From Herbidospora daliensis (lineage in GTDB: Bacteria; Actinomycetota; Actinomycetes; Streptosporangiales; Streptosporangiaceae), in the NCBI RefSeq assembly GCF_001570585.1, contig NZ_BBXF01000002.1, forward strand, positions 1,763,765 to 1,827,764: a stretch of 64,000 nt of DNA, read 5' to 3'. The position numbers were made by a program, and so were the translations under genes. Positions 55,867 through 64,000 of this stretch are shown in pieces. Below the pieces are notes generated by a model. It was not told where the DNA came from, searched no databases, and saw only the letters and a program-made list of their open reading frames with translations. Position 1 is the first letter of the stretch. Each line of letters begins with the position of its first letter.

Positions 55867-55914
55867 ATAGGCAAGCCTAACCAAAGTCGGCTACCTTAGG
55901 AGAGCCTTACCTAT
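55867..55914. promoter_or_regulatory. Two IdeR/DtxR-type iron boxes upstream of bfd-bfr
   Basis: On the minus strand, TTTGGTTAGGCTTGCCTAT (55867-55885) matches the iron-box consensus TTAGGTTAGGCTAACCTAA at 15 of 19 bases. On the plus strand, TTAGGAGAGCCTTACCTAT (55896-55914) matches at 14 of 19. They lie 10 bp apart and end 21 bp before the bfd start. IdeR activates bacterioferritin genes from such upstream tandem boxes in mycobacteria. Confidence 0.75.
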
Positions 55915-55935
55915 GCATCTCCGAAGGGTCCCTGG

Positions 55936-56115
55936 ATGTACGCCTGTGTGTGCCGCGCCGTCACCGAGAACGAGGTGCACGACTGCATCGCCAACGGCGC
56001 CCGGACCGTCCGGCAGATCCGCGACACCACGGGCGCCGGGGGCGACTGCGCCTCTTGTGTCAGAAAGATCTGTGCCATTCTGAAGCGGTCAGAGAGTTTG
56101 ATCACGACCGCTTAG
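55936..56115 (+). CDS. bfd: Bacterioferritin-associated ferredoxin (2Fe-2S)
   Basis: 59 residues from ATG at 55936. The start MYACVCRAVTENEVHDCI and the end GGDCASCVRKICAIL give the C-x-C (4, 6) and C-x2-C (38, 41) ligands of the Bfd [2Fe-2S] fold; Cys17 and Cys46 are extra. Bfd passes electrons to bacterioferritin to release stored Fe(III). It lies 15 bp before bfr. In iron excess, IdeR-type boxes upstream would allow activation with bfr. Confidence 0.9.
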   Translation: MYACVCRAVTENEVHDCIANGARTVRQIRDTTGAGGDCASCVRKICAILKRSESLITTA

Positions 56116-56130
56116 GCAAGGGGCCCCGGC

Positions 56131-56613
56131 ATGCAGGGCGACAAGGACATCATTGCGCTGCTCAACGAGCAGCTTACGTCTGAGCTGACGGCCATCAACC
56201 AGTACTTCCTCCACGCCAAGATGCAGGAGAACTGGGGCTTCACCAAGCTCGCCAGTTTCACCCGCGCCGAATCGATCGACGAGATGCGCCATGCCGAGGC
56301 GCTGACCGACCGCATCCTCTTCCTCGAGGGCCTGCCCAACTACCAGAAGCTCTTCACCCTCCACGTCGGCCAGACCGTCAAGGAGCAGATCCAGAGCGAC
56401 CTGGAGCTCGAGCTCGGCGTCGTCAAGCGCCTGAAGCCGGGCATCGCCCTGATGCGCGAGCGCGGCGACATCGTCTCGGCGCTGCTCTTCGAGGAGATCC
56501 TCAAGGACGAGGAACACCACATCGACTACCTGGAGACCGAGTTGTCCCTCATGGAGACGCTCGGTGACGCTCTGTACCTCCAGCGGTACGCCGAGCCGCC
56601 GTCCGCGTCCTGA
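56131..56613 (+). CDS. bfr: Bacterioferritin
   Basis: 160 residues, the usual length. Diiron ferroxidase ligands Glu18, Glu51 and His54 are in place (LTSELTAINQYF, ESIDEMRHAE), with the later pair in DIVSALLFEEILKDEEHH. Met52 in DEMRHA is the haem ligand. It assembles into a 24-subunit iron store. Ribosome site AAGGGG; transcription ends at the hairpin 56640-56675. Confidence 0.96.
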   Translation: MQGDKDIIALLNEQLTSELTAINQYFLHAKMQENWGFTKLASFTRAESIDEMRHAEALTDRILFLEGLPNYQKLFTLHVGQTVKEQIQSDLELELGVVKRLKPGIALMRERGDIVSALLFEEILKDEEHHIDYLETELSLMETLGDALYLQRYAEPPSAS

Positions 56614-56639
56614 CGCCGTCGAGACGCAGGGCCGCGAGA

Positions 56640-56675
56640 AACGCCCGCCGGGTCTCCGGCGGGCGTTCGCTTTTT
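56640..56675 (+). terminator. Rho-independent terminator after bfr
   Basis: AACGCCCGCCGG pairs with CCGGCGGGCGTT around the loop GTCT, a 12-bp stem, followed by CGC and TTTTT at 56671-56675. It is the clearest intrinsic terminator in the window. Confidence 0.92.
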
Positions 56676-56813
56676 CCGCCGGAAGGCCGCCCGGACATGC
56701 CGCTGCAAAAACGCCTTTGTCCATGTTTGCCCAGGTCAATTGATGGGTCAACGTGGAGTCAAACCGCGCGCTGTGCCCGGGAAACGATCGCCTAAGGTCC
56801 TACGATCGCTTCC

Positions 56814-57482
56814 ATGACCTGCGTACTTCTCGCCGAGGATGACACCTCGATCTCCGAGCCGCTTGCGCGCGCCCTGCGCCGGGAGGGCTACCAAGTCGAG
56901 GTGAGTCCCGACGGCCCGCAGGCCCTGGAAAGGGCACTCTCGGGAGGCGTCGACCTCATCGTTCTCGACCTCGGTCTCCCGGAGATGGACGGCCTGGAGG
57001 TCGCCCGCCGTATCAGGGCCGAGGGCCACGGCACTCCCGTGCTGATCCTGACCGCTCGCGTCGACGAGGTCGACACCGTCGTCGGCCTCGACGCCGGGGC
57101 CGACGACTACGTCACCAAGCCGTTCCGGCTCGCCGAACTGCTCGCCCGCGTCCGGGCCCTGCTGCGGCGGGGCACCTCCGAGACGCCGGTGGTGCAGGGC
57201 GTCCGGATCGACGCCGACTCCCGCCGGGCCTGGATGGGCGACAAGGAACTCCATCTGACCACCAAGGAGTTCGACCTGCTCCGCGTGCTCGTCCGCGACG
57301 CCGGCAAGGTCGTGACCCGCGAGCAGATCATGCGGGAGGTCTGGGACACCAACTGGTGGGGTTCCACCAAGACCCTCGACATGCACATCTCCTGGCTGCG
57401 GCGCAAACTCGGCGACGACGCGGCGAAGCCGCGGTACATCACGACCGTCCGAGGGGTCGGCTTCCGCTTCGAACGCGAGTAA
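56814..57482 (+). CDS. OmpR/PhoB-family response regulator
   Basis: 222 residues. Receiver domain with acidic pair ED at 8-9, phosphoacceptor Asp52 (LIVLDLGLPEMDG) and DDYVTKPF; winged-helix domain from about residue 130 (LTTKEFDLLRVLVRDAGKVVTREQIMREVW..TKTLDMHISWLRRKLGDD). Coupled to the kinase five bases downstream. TACGAT ends seven bases before the ATG with no ribosome site, consistent with leaderless translation. Confidence 0.95.
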   Translation: MTCVLLAEDDTSISEPLARALRREGYQVEVSPDGPQALERALSGGVDLIVLDLGLPEMDGLEVARRIRAEGHGTPVLILTARVDEVDTVVGLDAGADDYVTKPFRLAELLARVRALLRRGTSETPVVQGVRIDADSRRAWMGDKELHLTTKEFDLLRVLVRDAGKVVTREQIMREVWDTNWWGSTKTLDMHISWLRRKLGDDAAKPRYITTVRGVGFRFERE

Positions 57483-57487
57483 GGGGC

Positions 57488-58759
57488 ATGCGGAGGCGTC
57501 TGCTCTCCTCGATGCTGCTCGTCGCGGTCATCGCGGTGCTGCTGCTCGGAGTTCCCCTCGGTGTTGTCGTCGTACGTCTCATCAACGACGAAGCCGCGCA
57601 GGAGCTCCGAGCGGAGGCCACGCGCGTGCTGATCAGCGTTGAGTACGCCATCAGCCAGGAGCAGCCGGTCGATCCCAAACAGCTGGAGCGGAACTACCCC
57701 AACCGGTTCATCCAGGTCGCGTTCCGCGGCATAGAGCCGATCACCGTCGGCGTCGAACCTCCCGTGAACCGGTCGCTGACCGAAGACGCGCGCTCCGAGA
57801 ACGGGGTCGTCCGGCTCAGCCGCGACACCGCGGAGATCGACCGGGACATCCGGGCGCGGCTGCTGCTGACCATCGCCCTGGCGGTCGCCGCGCTGGTCGT
57901 GGCCATCGGGCTGGCGGTCGTGACGTCACGGAGACTCACGCTGCCGCTCCTCGATCTGGCCAAGATCGCGGAGCGGCTGGGCTCGGGCGACGCCCGTCCG
58001 AGCAAACACCGCTACGGCATCCCCGAGCTCGACCGGGTCGCCGAGGTGCTCGACCGCAGCGCGATCCGCATCTCCGAGCTGCTCGGCCGCGAACGCGAGT
58101 TCGCCACCGACGCGTCCCACCAGCTCCGCACGCCCCTGACCGGGCTCACCATGCGCCTGGAGGAGATCGTCGCGGCGGCGTCCCAGCCGGCCATCGTGCG
58201 CGAGGAGGGGGAGGCGGCGATCGTCCAGGCCGAGCGCCTGACGGCGGTCATCGACGAACTGCTGAACGCGGCCCGCCGGCAGCGCCACTCCCAGGCCGAG
58301 CCGATCGACGTCGACGAGGTGCTGGTCCAGCAGATCACCGAGTGGGATCCGGCGTTCCGGCGCTCTCACCGGTCGATCCAGCTCACCGGGAGCCGGGGCC
58401 TCCACGCGCTGGCCACCACGGGCGGGCTCAGCCAGGTCGTGGCCACGCTGCTCGACAACTCCCTGCACCACGGGGGAGGCATCGTGTCGATCACCACGAC
58501 GAGCTCGGAGAAGTCGATCGTCATCGAGGTCTCCGACCAGGGCGAGGGGGTGCCAGAGAAGATCCGTACCAGGATCTTCGAACGGAGCGTGACCGGCGGC
58601 AGCGGCACCGGGCTCGGGCTCACGCTGGCACGGTCGCTGGTCGCCGCCGACGGCGGACGGCTGGAGCTGGTCAAACCCCGGCCGGCCACGTTCGCGATCT
58701 TCCTGCGGAAGGTCGGCGACGACGAAAAGGGCTACCGAGTGGTGAGCGGCCCCGCCTGA
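57488..58759 (+). CDS. Sensor histidine kinase
   Basis: 423 residues from ATG at 57488. Two membrane helices (SSMLLVAVIAVLLLGVPLGVVVV and LLLTIALAVAALVVAIGLAVV) enclose a short external sensor of about 110 residues. A HAMP-like linker, the H box ATDASHQLRTPLTGL, the N box VVATLLDNSLHHG, G1 VSDQGEGVP and G2 GGSGTGLGLTLARSL follow. The N box Asn is in DNS as expected. Signal unknown. The 3' end overlaps the convergent GtrA-like gene by 28 bp. Confidence 0.95.
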   Translation: MRRRLLSSMLLVAVIAVLLLGVPLGVVVVRLINDEAAQELRAEATRVLISVEYAISQEQPVDPKQLERNYPNRFIQVAFRGIEPITVGVEPPVNRSLTEDARSENGVVRLSRDTAEIDRDIRARLLLTIALAVAALVVAIGLAVVTSRRLTLPLLDLAKIAERLGSGDARPSKHRYGIPELDRVAEVLDRSAIRISELLGREREFATDASHQLRTPLTGLTMRLEEIVAAASQPAIVREEGEAAIVQAERLTAVIDELLNAARRQRHSQAEPIDVDEVLVQQITEWDPAFRRSHRSIQLTGSRGLHALATTGGLSQVVATLLDNSLHHGGGIVSITTTSSEKSIVIEVSDQGEGVPEKIRTRIFERSVTGGSGTGLGLTLARSLVAADGGRLELVKPRPATFAIFLRKVGDDEKGYRVVSGPA

Positions 58760-59223
58760 CCTTCCTCCTGGACCACCGGCGGGGCCATGAACACCCAGCG
58801 CTTGTACGACCAGAAGCGGAACAACGTGCCGAGACCGGTGCCGATCAGGGTGGCGATGTTGTTCGCCACGATGCTGTCGAGACCGAGGGTGTAGCGGCTC
58901 AGGCCGAGGCAGATCAGCTCGATCAGCAGGCCGACGCCGTTGAGCACGAAGAAGAGCACGTATTCCCGCGCGAGGCCGCTCTGCTCGCGGTGGCGGAAGG
59001 TCCAGTAGCGGTTGCCGAAGTAGGCGAAGGTCGCGGCGACCACCGTCGCGATGACCTTGGCGGACAGCGTGCCCTCAGAGCCCCACATGGCCCACAGGAT
59101 GTTGACCACACCGAAGTTGATCACAAAGGCGATGGCCCCGACGGAGCCGAACTTGATCAACTCGTGGAGGACGGTGGCGAATCGCGCGTATGCGCCGCGG
59201 ATGAGTTGCTGCACGAGCCGCAC
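58732..59223 (-). CDS. GtrA-family membrane protein
   Basis: 163 residues with four membrane helices. FIKFGSVGAIAF-like start (LIKFGSVGAIAFVINFGVVNILW), FAYFGNRYWTF, YVLFFVLNGVGLLIELI and LGTLFRFWSYKRWVF match the GtrA/DPMS-like family thought to flip lipid-linked sugars. A GtrA-like gene sits here in the M. tuberculosis order (Rv3277). GTG start after GGAAGG. Confidence 0.88.
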   Translation of the reverse strand: MRLVQQLIRGAYARFATVLHELIKFGSVGAIAFVINFGVVNILWAMWGSEGTLSAKVIATVVAATFAYFGNRYWTFRHREQSGLAREYVLFFVLNGVGLLIELICLGLSRYTLGLDSIVANNIATLIGTGLGTLFRFWSYKRWVFMAPPVVQEEGQAGPLTTR

Positions 59224-59432
59224 AGTCCTTCCTGGTGGGATGGGGTCGTCTCAGGCTACCGGTTGGGGCTGTAGGGCGGGCTGAAAGCTTCCTCTGAGTC
59301 CCTTTCTGCCCAGGTCGTCCAAGAACATTTCAAGAAATTTGAGACTTTGCGGCCCGATCGGGGTCGCCACGGGCTACGTTGGCGCCCGACGTCACACCAG
59401 CGCGCACATTTGGAAGAGGTGCGGGCATCCTC

Positions 59433-60383
59433 ATGGGCCGATTGAGCCGGATGGTGATCACCGCCGTCGTCGTGGGCGTGTCCGCCGCCTGCGGCGGGCT
59501 GCCCGCCGAGACCACGGCCAGGGAGGCCCCCTCCCGCACGCCCGAGGTCCTCACCCTGGCCGCCGCCGAGGCCGCCTTCGCCGGGCTGGGCGAGCTCGAG
59601 ACCGCCTGGGGCGACAGCGACTGCGACGGCGTGGCCCGGCTGCTCGCCGCCCCCGCCACCGAACTGGGCGGCGCCGCCTGCACGGCCACCGCGCTCGGCC
59701 ACGAGGGCGCCCGGTTCGACTACACCGAACCGGAGTTCTACCTGCCGCCCAGCCGGGCCGCGAAGGGCAGACCCTGGTTCGCCGCCCTGGCGAAGAAGCC
59801 CGAGCCGGCCTACTTCGTCTTCACCCAGGCCAAAGACGGCTGGCGGCTGGCCCTGGGGCCGATCCCGGTGCCCGACGGCGCCCCGGAGGTGCCCGTCACC
59901 GAGGCCGTGGTGCCCGCCGGTGACGTCAACCCGCAGGTGACCGCGAGCCTGGTGTCCCAGCGTTGCCTGACCTATCTGACCGACCCGACCGGGGTCAACG
60001 GCATCCGGGTCTCCTCGGGCGACGCCATGCGCGGGCTGCGCGACTCGATCACCCGGGCCCCGGCCGCCCACCGGCCCGACAGGCTCAGCGTCGACGTGCG
60101 GCTCGTCCGCGGCGCGACGCCCCAGGCGCTGGCCCTGCCCGGCGGCGCGTCCCTCGTCTTCCACACCCTGCGCATCGTCACCACCCAGTCGCCCGGCCCC
60201 GGCCGGGGCGAGCTGGCCGAGCCCGCCGTGCCCGAGCGGGACGTCCGGGCCTTCGCCGGGGGCGGCCGGCTCGGCAAGATGACCGTCGAGGAGCTGTTGT
60301 TCCTGGCCACGAAGGTCGACGCCGACGGCCGGATGACGACCGTGGGGATGGGCCGCAGGCTGGCCTCCGTGACGAACGCCTGA
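59433..60383 (+). CDS. Putative lipoprotein of unknown function
   Basis: 316 residues from ATG at 59433. Signal MGRLSRMVITAVVVGVSAACGG gives an SAAC lipobox. The mature part has two similar halves with VTASLVSQRCLTYLTDPTGVNGIRVSSGDAMRGLRDSI and a C-terminal KMTVEELLFLATKVDADGRMTTVGMGRRL. No enzyme motif recognised. Alone between gtrA and purK. Confidence 0.65.
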   Translation: MGRLSRMVITAVVVGVSAACGGLPAETTAREAPSRTPEVLTLAAAEAAFAGLGELETAWGDSDCDGVARLLAAPATELGGAACTATALGHEGARFDYTEPEFYLPPSRAAKGRPWFAALAKKPEPAYFVFTQAKDGWRLALGPIPVPDGAPEVPVTEAVVPAGDVNPQVTASLVSQRCLTYLTDPTGVNGIRVSSGDAMRGLRDSITRAPAAHRPDRLSVDVRLVRGATPQALALPGGASLVFHTLRIVTTQSPGPGRGELAEPAVPERDVRAFAGGGRLGKMTVEELLFLATKVDADGRMTTVGMGRRLASVTNA

Positions 60384-60408
60384 ACGGGGCTGGGTAAGCT
60401 TCCCGTTC

Positions 60409-61503
60409 GTGAACAGCCCCTTCATCGTCGGCATGGTCGGCGCCGGGCAGCTGGCCCGGATGACCCAGCAGGCCGCCATCGCCCTCGGCGTCGAACTCCG
60501 GGTGCTGGCCGGATCGCGCGACGAGAGCGCGGCCAAGGTCGTCGTCGACACCCGGCTCGGCGACCACCGCGACCTCGACGACCTCATGGCGCTGGCCAAG
60601 GGCTGCGACGTGGTGACCTTCGACCACGAGCACGTGCCGACCGAGCTGATCGAGTCGCTCGGGGTGCCGGCCCGGCCGGGCGCCGAGGCGCTCGTCCACG
60701 CCCAGGACAAGCGGGTCATGCGCGAGCGGCTGACCGCTCTCGGGGTGCCGTGCCCCCGGTGGAGCTCGACCGACTTCACCGCCCCCGTCGTGCTGAAGGC
60801 CGTCAGGGGCGGCTACGACGGGCGGGGCGTGTGGGTGTGCCGCACCCAGGCCGAGGTCGACGAGGTGGTCTCCCACGGGATCGACCTGATCGCCGAGGAG
60901 ATCGTGCCGTTCGAGCGGGAGCTCGCGGTGCTGGTGGCGCGCTCGCCCCACGGGCAGGGGGTGTCCTACCCGGTCGTGGAGACCGTCCAGGAAGACGGGA
61001 TCTGCGTCGAGGTGATCGCGCCCGCTCCGGGTCTCGACCCCGAGCTCGCCGCCGAGGCGCAGCGCATCGCGCTGACCATCGCCGAGGAGCTCGGCGTGAC
61101 CGGCCTGCTGGCGGTCGAGATGTTCCAGACCGCCACGGGCCTGCTGGTGAACGAGCTGGCCATGCGCCCGCACAACTCCGGGCACTGGACGATCGAGGGC
61201 GCCCGCACCTCCCAGTTCGAGCAGCACCTGCGGGCGGTGCTCGACCTGCCGCTGGGCTCGCCCGAGATGGCCGCGCCGGTGGTCGTGATGGCCAACCTGC
61301 TGGGCGGCCCCGACCCCGACGTCTACTCGCGCTACGAGCACGTGATGGCCAACGACCCGGGCATCAAGATCCACTTCTACGGCAAGGACGTCCGTCCGGG
61401 CCGCAAGATCGGCCACGTGACGGCCCTGGGCGACGACCTCGACGAGGTCAGGGCCAGGGCGCGCCACGCGGTCACCTGTCTGAGAGGACCTCTGAGTGCC
61501 TGA
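60409..61503 (+). CDS. purK: N5-carboxyaminoimidazole ribonucleotide synthase
   Basis: 364 residues from GTG at 60409. ATP-grasp enzyme of de novo purine synthesis that makes N5-CAIR from AIR, bicarbonate and [14 protein letters not shown] at the start, [21 protein letters not shown] as the lid and [36 protein letters not shown] with metal ligands. Overlaps purE by 8 bp. Confidence 0.96.
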   Translation: MNSPFIVGMVGAGQLARMTQQAAIALGVELRVLAGSRDESAAKVVVDTRLGDHRDLDDLMALAKGCDVVTFDHEHVPTELIESLGVPARPGAEALVHAQDKRVMRERLTALGVPCPRWSSTDFTAPVVLKAVRGGYDGRGVWVCRTQAEVDEVVSHGIDLIAEEIVPFERELAVLVARSPHGQGVSYPVVETVQEDGICVEVIAPAPGLDPELAAEAQRIALTIAEELGVTGLLAVEMFQTATGLLVNELAMRPHNSGHWTIEGARTSQFEQHLRAVLDLPLGSPEMAAPVVVMANLLGGPDPDVYSRYEHVMANDPGIKIHFYGKDVRPGRKIGHVTALGDDLDEVRARARHAVTCLRGPLSA

Positions 61504-61990
61504 CGTCGGCGTCGTCATGGGCAGCGACAGCGACTGGCCCGTCATGGGCCAGGCCGCCGAGGCGCTGCGCGAGTTCGGGGTCTCCTTCGAGGCCGACGTG
61601 GTGTCGGCCCACCGCATGCCCGAGGAGATGATCGACTACGGCAAGTCGGCCGCCTCCCGGGGCCTCAAGGTGATCATCGCGGGCGCGGGCGGCGCGGCCC
61701 ACCTGCCGGGCATGCTGGCCTCGGTGACCCCGCTGCCGGTCATCGGCGTGCCGGTGCCGCTGAAGTACCTCGACGGCATGGACTCACTGTTGTCGATCGT
61801 CCAGATGCCGGCCGGGGTCCCGGTCGCGACGGTCGCGGTCGGCGGGGCCCGCAACGCGGGTCTCCTGGCGGTACGCATCCTCGCGGCCTCCGACCCGGCG
61901 CTCCAGGAACGCATGGTGGAGTTCCAGGCCGAGCTCAAGAAGACGGCCTACGCGAAGGGCGAAGCCCTCCGGAAGGCCGCGGCGCAGTAG
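61496..61990 (+). CDS. purE: N5-carboxyaminoimidazole ribonucleotide mutase
   Basis: 164 residues from GTG at 61496. Converts N5-CAIR to [31 protein letters not shown] with the catalytic His, [11 protein letters not shown] and the lid GIPVP-like [42 protein letters not shown] are all class I PurE features. Confidence 0.97.
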   Translation: MPDVGVVMGSDSDWPVMGQAAEALREFGVSFEADVVSAHRMPEEMIDYGKSAASRGLKVIIAGAGGAAHLPGMLASVTPLPVIGVPVPLKYLDGMDSLLSIVQMPAGVPVATVAVGGARNAGLLAVRILAASDPALQERMVEFQAELKKTAYAKGEALRKAAAQ

Positions 61991-61994
61991 GGCG

Positions 61995-63305
61995 CTACTG
62001 CGGGCGGCCGAGGGCTCGGTAGTTCCAGCCGGCCTCTCGCCAGGTCGTGGCGTCGAGGGCGTTGCGGCCGTCGACGATGTTGCGGACGTTGACCACGCCG
62101 CCCAGGGTGTGGGGGTCGAGGTCGACGAACTCCTGCCATTCGGTCAGGAGCAGGACCACATCGGCGTCGCGGGAGGCGTGCAGGGCCGAGTCGGCGTAGC
62201 CCAGGGTCGGCTGGGCCTTGCGGGCGTTGTCGAGGGCCACCGGGTCGTAGACGGTGACCGAGCCGCCCTCGTGGCCGATCGTGGCCGCCACGTCGAGGGC
62301 GGGGGAGTCGCGGATGTCGTCGGAGTTGGGCTTGAAGGCCGCGCCCAGGACGCCGACGACCCGGTTGCGGAACGAGCCGCCGACCATGTCGCGGGCCAGG
62401 TCGACCATGCGGGCGCGGCGGCGCATGTTGATCGCGTCGACCTCGCGCAGGAAGGTCAGGGCCTGGTCGGCGCCCAGTTCGCCGGCGCGGGCCATGAACG
62501 CGCGGATGTCCTTGGGCAGGCAGCCGCCGCCGAAGCCCAGGCCGGGGTTGAGGAAGCGGCCGCCGATGCGTTCGTCGTACGAGAGCGCCTTGGAGAGCTG
62601 TTTGACGTCGGCCTGGGTGGCTTCGCAGACCTCGGCCATGGCGTTGATGAACGAGATCTTGGTGGCCAGGAACGCGTTGGCGGCGCTCTTGACCAGTTCG
62701 GCGGTCGGGAAGTCGGTGACCACGATCGGGACCTCGCCGAGGGGGGCGTACACCTCCCGGAGGATCTGCTCCGCCCTGGGGGAGGCGACGCCGAGGACGA
62801 TCCGGTCGGGGTGCAGGGTGTCGTTCACCGCGAAGCCCTCGCGGAGGAACTCGGGGTTCCAGGCCAGCTCGACGTGGGCGCCCGCCAGCCGCCGGAGCCG
62901 GGTCGCCAGGCGCTGGGCGGTGCCGACCGGCACGGTCGACTTGCCGACCACGACGCAGTCGCGCCGCAGGTGCGGGCCGAGGGAGTCGACGACCTGGTCG
63001 AGGTAGGAGACGTCGGCGGCGTACTCGCCCTTCTTCTGCGGGGTGCCGACGCAGACGAAGTGCACGTCGCCGAATTCGGCGACCTCCTGGTAGGAGGTGG
63101 TGAACCGGAGCCGCCCGGTGGCGACGTGCTTCTTGAGGAGGGCCTCCAGGCCCGGTTCGTAGATCGGCGACTCGCCGCGCCGCAGCCGGGCGATCTTGTC
63201 GGGGTCGACGTCGAGGCCGAGCACGTCGAAGCCGAGCTCCGCCATGCACGCGGCATGCGTCGCGCCCAGATAACCGGTTCCCAGGACCGTCAGTCGATGT
63301 GTCAC
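61995..63305 (-). CDS. ugd: UDP-glucose 6-dehydrogenase
   Basis: 436 residues from GTG at 63305, eight bases after GGGGAG. Oxidises UDP-glucose to UDP-glucuronate in two NAD+ steps, for wall polymers and glycosides. NAD motif GTGYLGATHAACMAELG, VGTPQKKGEYAADVSYL, NPEFLREGFAV, the catalytic Cys in GFGGGCLPKDIRAF and the C-domain GAAFKPNSDDIRDSPAL. Convergent with purE, four bases apart. Confidence 0.96.
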   Translation of the reverse strand: MTHRLTVLGTGYLGATHAACMAELGFDVLGLDVDPDKIARLRRGESPIYEPGLEALLKKHVATGRLRFTTSYQEVAEFGDVHFVCVGTPQKKGEYAADVSYLDQVVDSLGPHLRRDCVVVGKSTVPVGTAQRLATRLRRLAGAHVELAWNPEFLREGFAVNDTLHPDRIVLGVASPRAEQILREVYAPLGEVPIVVTDFPTAELVKSAANAFLATKISFINAMAEVCEATQADVKQLSKALSYDERIGGRFLNPGLGFGGGCLPKDIRAFMARAGELGADQALTFLREVDAINMRRRARMVDLARDMVGGSFRNRVVGVLGAAFKPNSDDIRDSPALDVAATIGHEGGSVTVYDPVALDNARKAQPTLGYADSALHASRDADVVLLLTEWQEFVDLDPHTLGGVVNVRNIVDGRNALDATTWREAGWNYRALGRPQ

Positions 63306-63416
63306 GCCGGGCGCTCCCCTCGATGACCTGCATCTATCAGGGTGTGTGATGCTACATGAGACTATCCGGGGCAGATCGCCCAACGCTGTGATAGTTGGAC
63401 GTCCTACAATCCGTAC

Positions 63417-64000
63417 ATGAGCTTTCCTCTGTACGCGCCGGCGGAGGAGCACGACATGCTCCGCGAGGCGGTCCGCGCCCTGGCAGAAGAGAAGATCGCC
63501 CCGCGCGCCGCCGCGGCCGACGAGAACGAGGAGTTCCCCGAAGACTCCTACAAAGACCTCGTCGCGGCCGATTTCCACGCGGTCCACGTGCCCGAGGAAT
63601 ACGGCGGCGCGGGCGCCGACGCCCTCGCCGCGGTGATCGTCATCGAGGAGGTGGCGCGGGTCTGCGCGTCGTCCTCGCTGATCCCCGCGGTCAACAAGCT
63701 CGGCACCGTGCCGCTGCTGCTGTCGGCGTCCGAGGAACTCAAGGCCGCCTACCTGCCTGCGGTGGCCCGGGGCGAGGCGATGTTCTCCTACGCCCTCTCC
63801 GAGGCCGAGGCCGGCTCCGACGCCGCCGCGATGCGCACCCGCGCCGTGGCCGACGGCGACTCCTACGTCCTCGACGGCGTGAAGACGTGGATCACCAACG
63901 CCGGGATCTCCGAGTACTACACGGTCATGGCGGTCACCGACCCGTCGGCGGGGGCGCGGGGCATCTCGGCGTTCGTGGTCGAGAAGTCCGACGAGGGCGT
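63417..64000 (+). CDS. fadE25: Acyl-CoA dehydrogenase (FadE25-like), truncated by the window end
   Basis: The first 194 codons are visible. MSFPLYAPAEEHDMLREAVRALAEEKIAPRAA, HVPEEYGGAGADALAAVIVIEEVARVCASSSLIPAVNKLG, YALSEAEAGSDAAAMRTRA and the substrate loop WITNAG match FAD-dependent acyl-CoA dehydrogenases, and closely match M. tuberculosis Rv3274c, the gene after purE there. TACAAT ends six bases before the ATG (63405-63410) with no ribosome site, so it is probably leaderless. The catalytic Glu is beyond the window. Confidence 0.93.
   Translation, partial: MSFPLYAPAEEHDMLREAVRALAEEKIAPRAAAADENEEFPEDSYKDLVAADFHAVHVPEEYGGAGADALAAVIVIEEVARVCASSSLIPAVNKLGTVPLLLSASEELKAAYLPAVARGEAMFSYALSEAEAGSDAAAMRTRAVADGDSYVLDGVKTWITNAGISEYYTVMAVTDPSAGARGISAFVVEKSDEG

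Overview
The window is high-GC, densely packed actinobacterial chromosome. Most genes have C or G in nearly every third codon position, GTG starts are common, and stop/start overlaps (ATGA, GTGA) are frequent. Gene content points to a spore-forming or filamentous actinomycete, probably of the Streptosporangiaceae type (inference): XRE-TPR regulators, a Tad pilus locus with a LysM/BTAD protein, a WXG100 protein beside an FHA-FtsK ATPase, and acyl-CoA carboxylase with an epsilon subunit. No rRNA, tRNA, complete insertion sequence, prophage or CRISPR array was seen.

Layout. 0-2.2 kb: minus-strand operon of a chorismate-lyase-like protein and an MFS exporter cut by the window edge. 2.2-2.56 kb: AT-rich divergent control region with possible tiny ORFs. 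2.56-6.55 kb: coupled set of a degenerate ATP-grasp protein with a long Pro/Ala/Gln tail, a GNAT/FemAB-like acyltransferase and an 83-residue protein. 6.48-9.68 kb: a 1064-residue protein built from three decayed IS630-transposase-like modules, Cys/His clusters and a C-terminal series of small HTH-like units; this is the most unusual gene here. 10-12.5 kb: XRE-TPR regulator facing an unrecognised protein. 12.7-14.6 kb: divergent marR/MFS pair with operator palindromes.

14.6-25.4 kb: housekeeping block with adenosine deaminase, a PH-domain membrane protein, phosphosugar mutase, purine nucleoside phosphorylase, a gamma-glutamylcyclotransferase-like protein, LpdA-type quinone reductase, two membrane proteins sharing a cytoplasmic C-terminal module, and the biotin carboxylase/BCCP subunit. 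The first enzymes form a purine salvage route: adenosine to inosine, then to base plus ribose-1-phosphate, then to ribose-5-phosphate.

25.6-42.3 kb: cell-surface island. A WXG100 protein and its EccC-like ATPase face each other; a cluster of DnaA-box-like sequences precedes a Tad/Flp pilus operon (CpaB-like, TadZ, TadA, TadB, TadC, Flp pilin, TadE-like proteins, a LysM-membrane-BTAD fusion and two exported proteins). 42.3-45.2 kb: alkylation repair pair (AdaA-AlkA and Ogt) and a NYN-domain protein.

45.3-64 kb: carboxylase beta and epsilon subunits, APC permease, toxin-antitoxin pair with two tandem operators, ABC exporter, PEP carboxylase preceded by a DasR-like site, biotin ligase, PH-domain protein, iron-storage pair (Bfd, Bfr) behind two IdeR/DtxR-like boxes, two-component system, GtrA-like protein, lipoprotein, purK-purE, UDP-glucose dehydrogenase and a FadE25-like acyl-CoA dehydrogenase cut by the window end. 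From memory, the order add / pmmB / deoD / lpdA / accA3 / accD5-accE5 / birA / PH / GtrA / purK-purE / fadE25 matches the Mycobacterium tuberculosis Rv3313c-Rv3274c region. The surface island and the TA-ABC-ppc block therefore look like insertions into an old conserved backbone.
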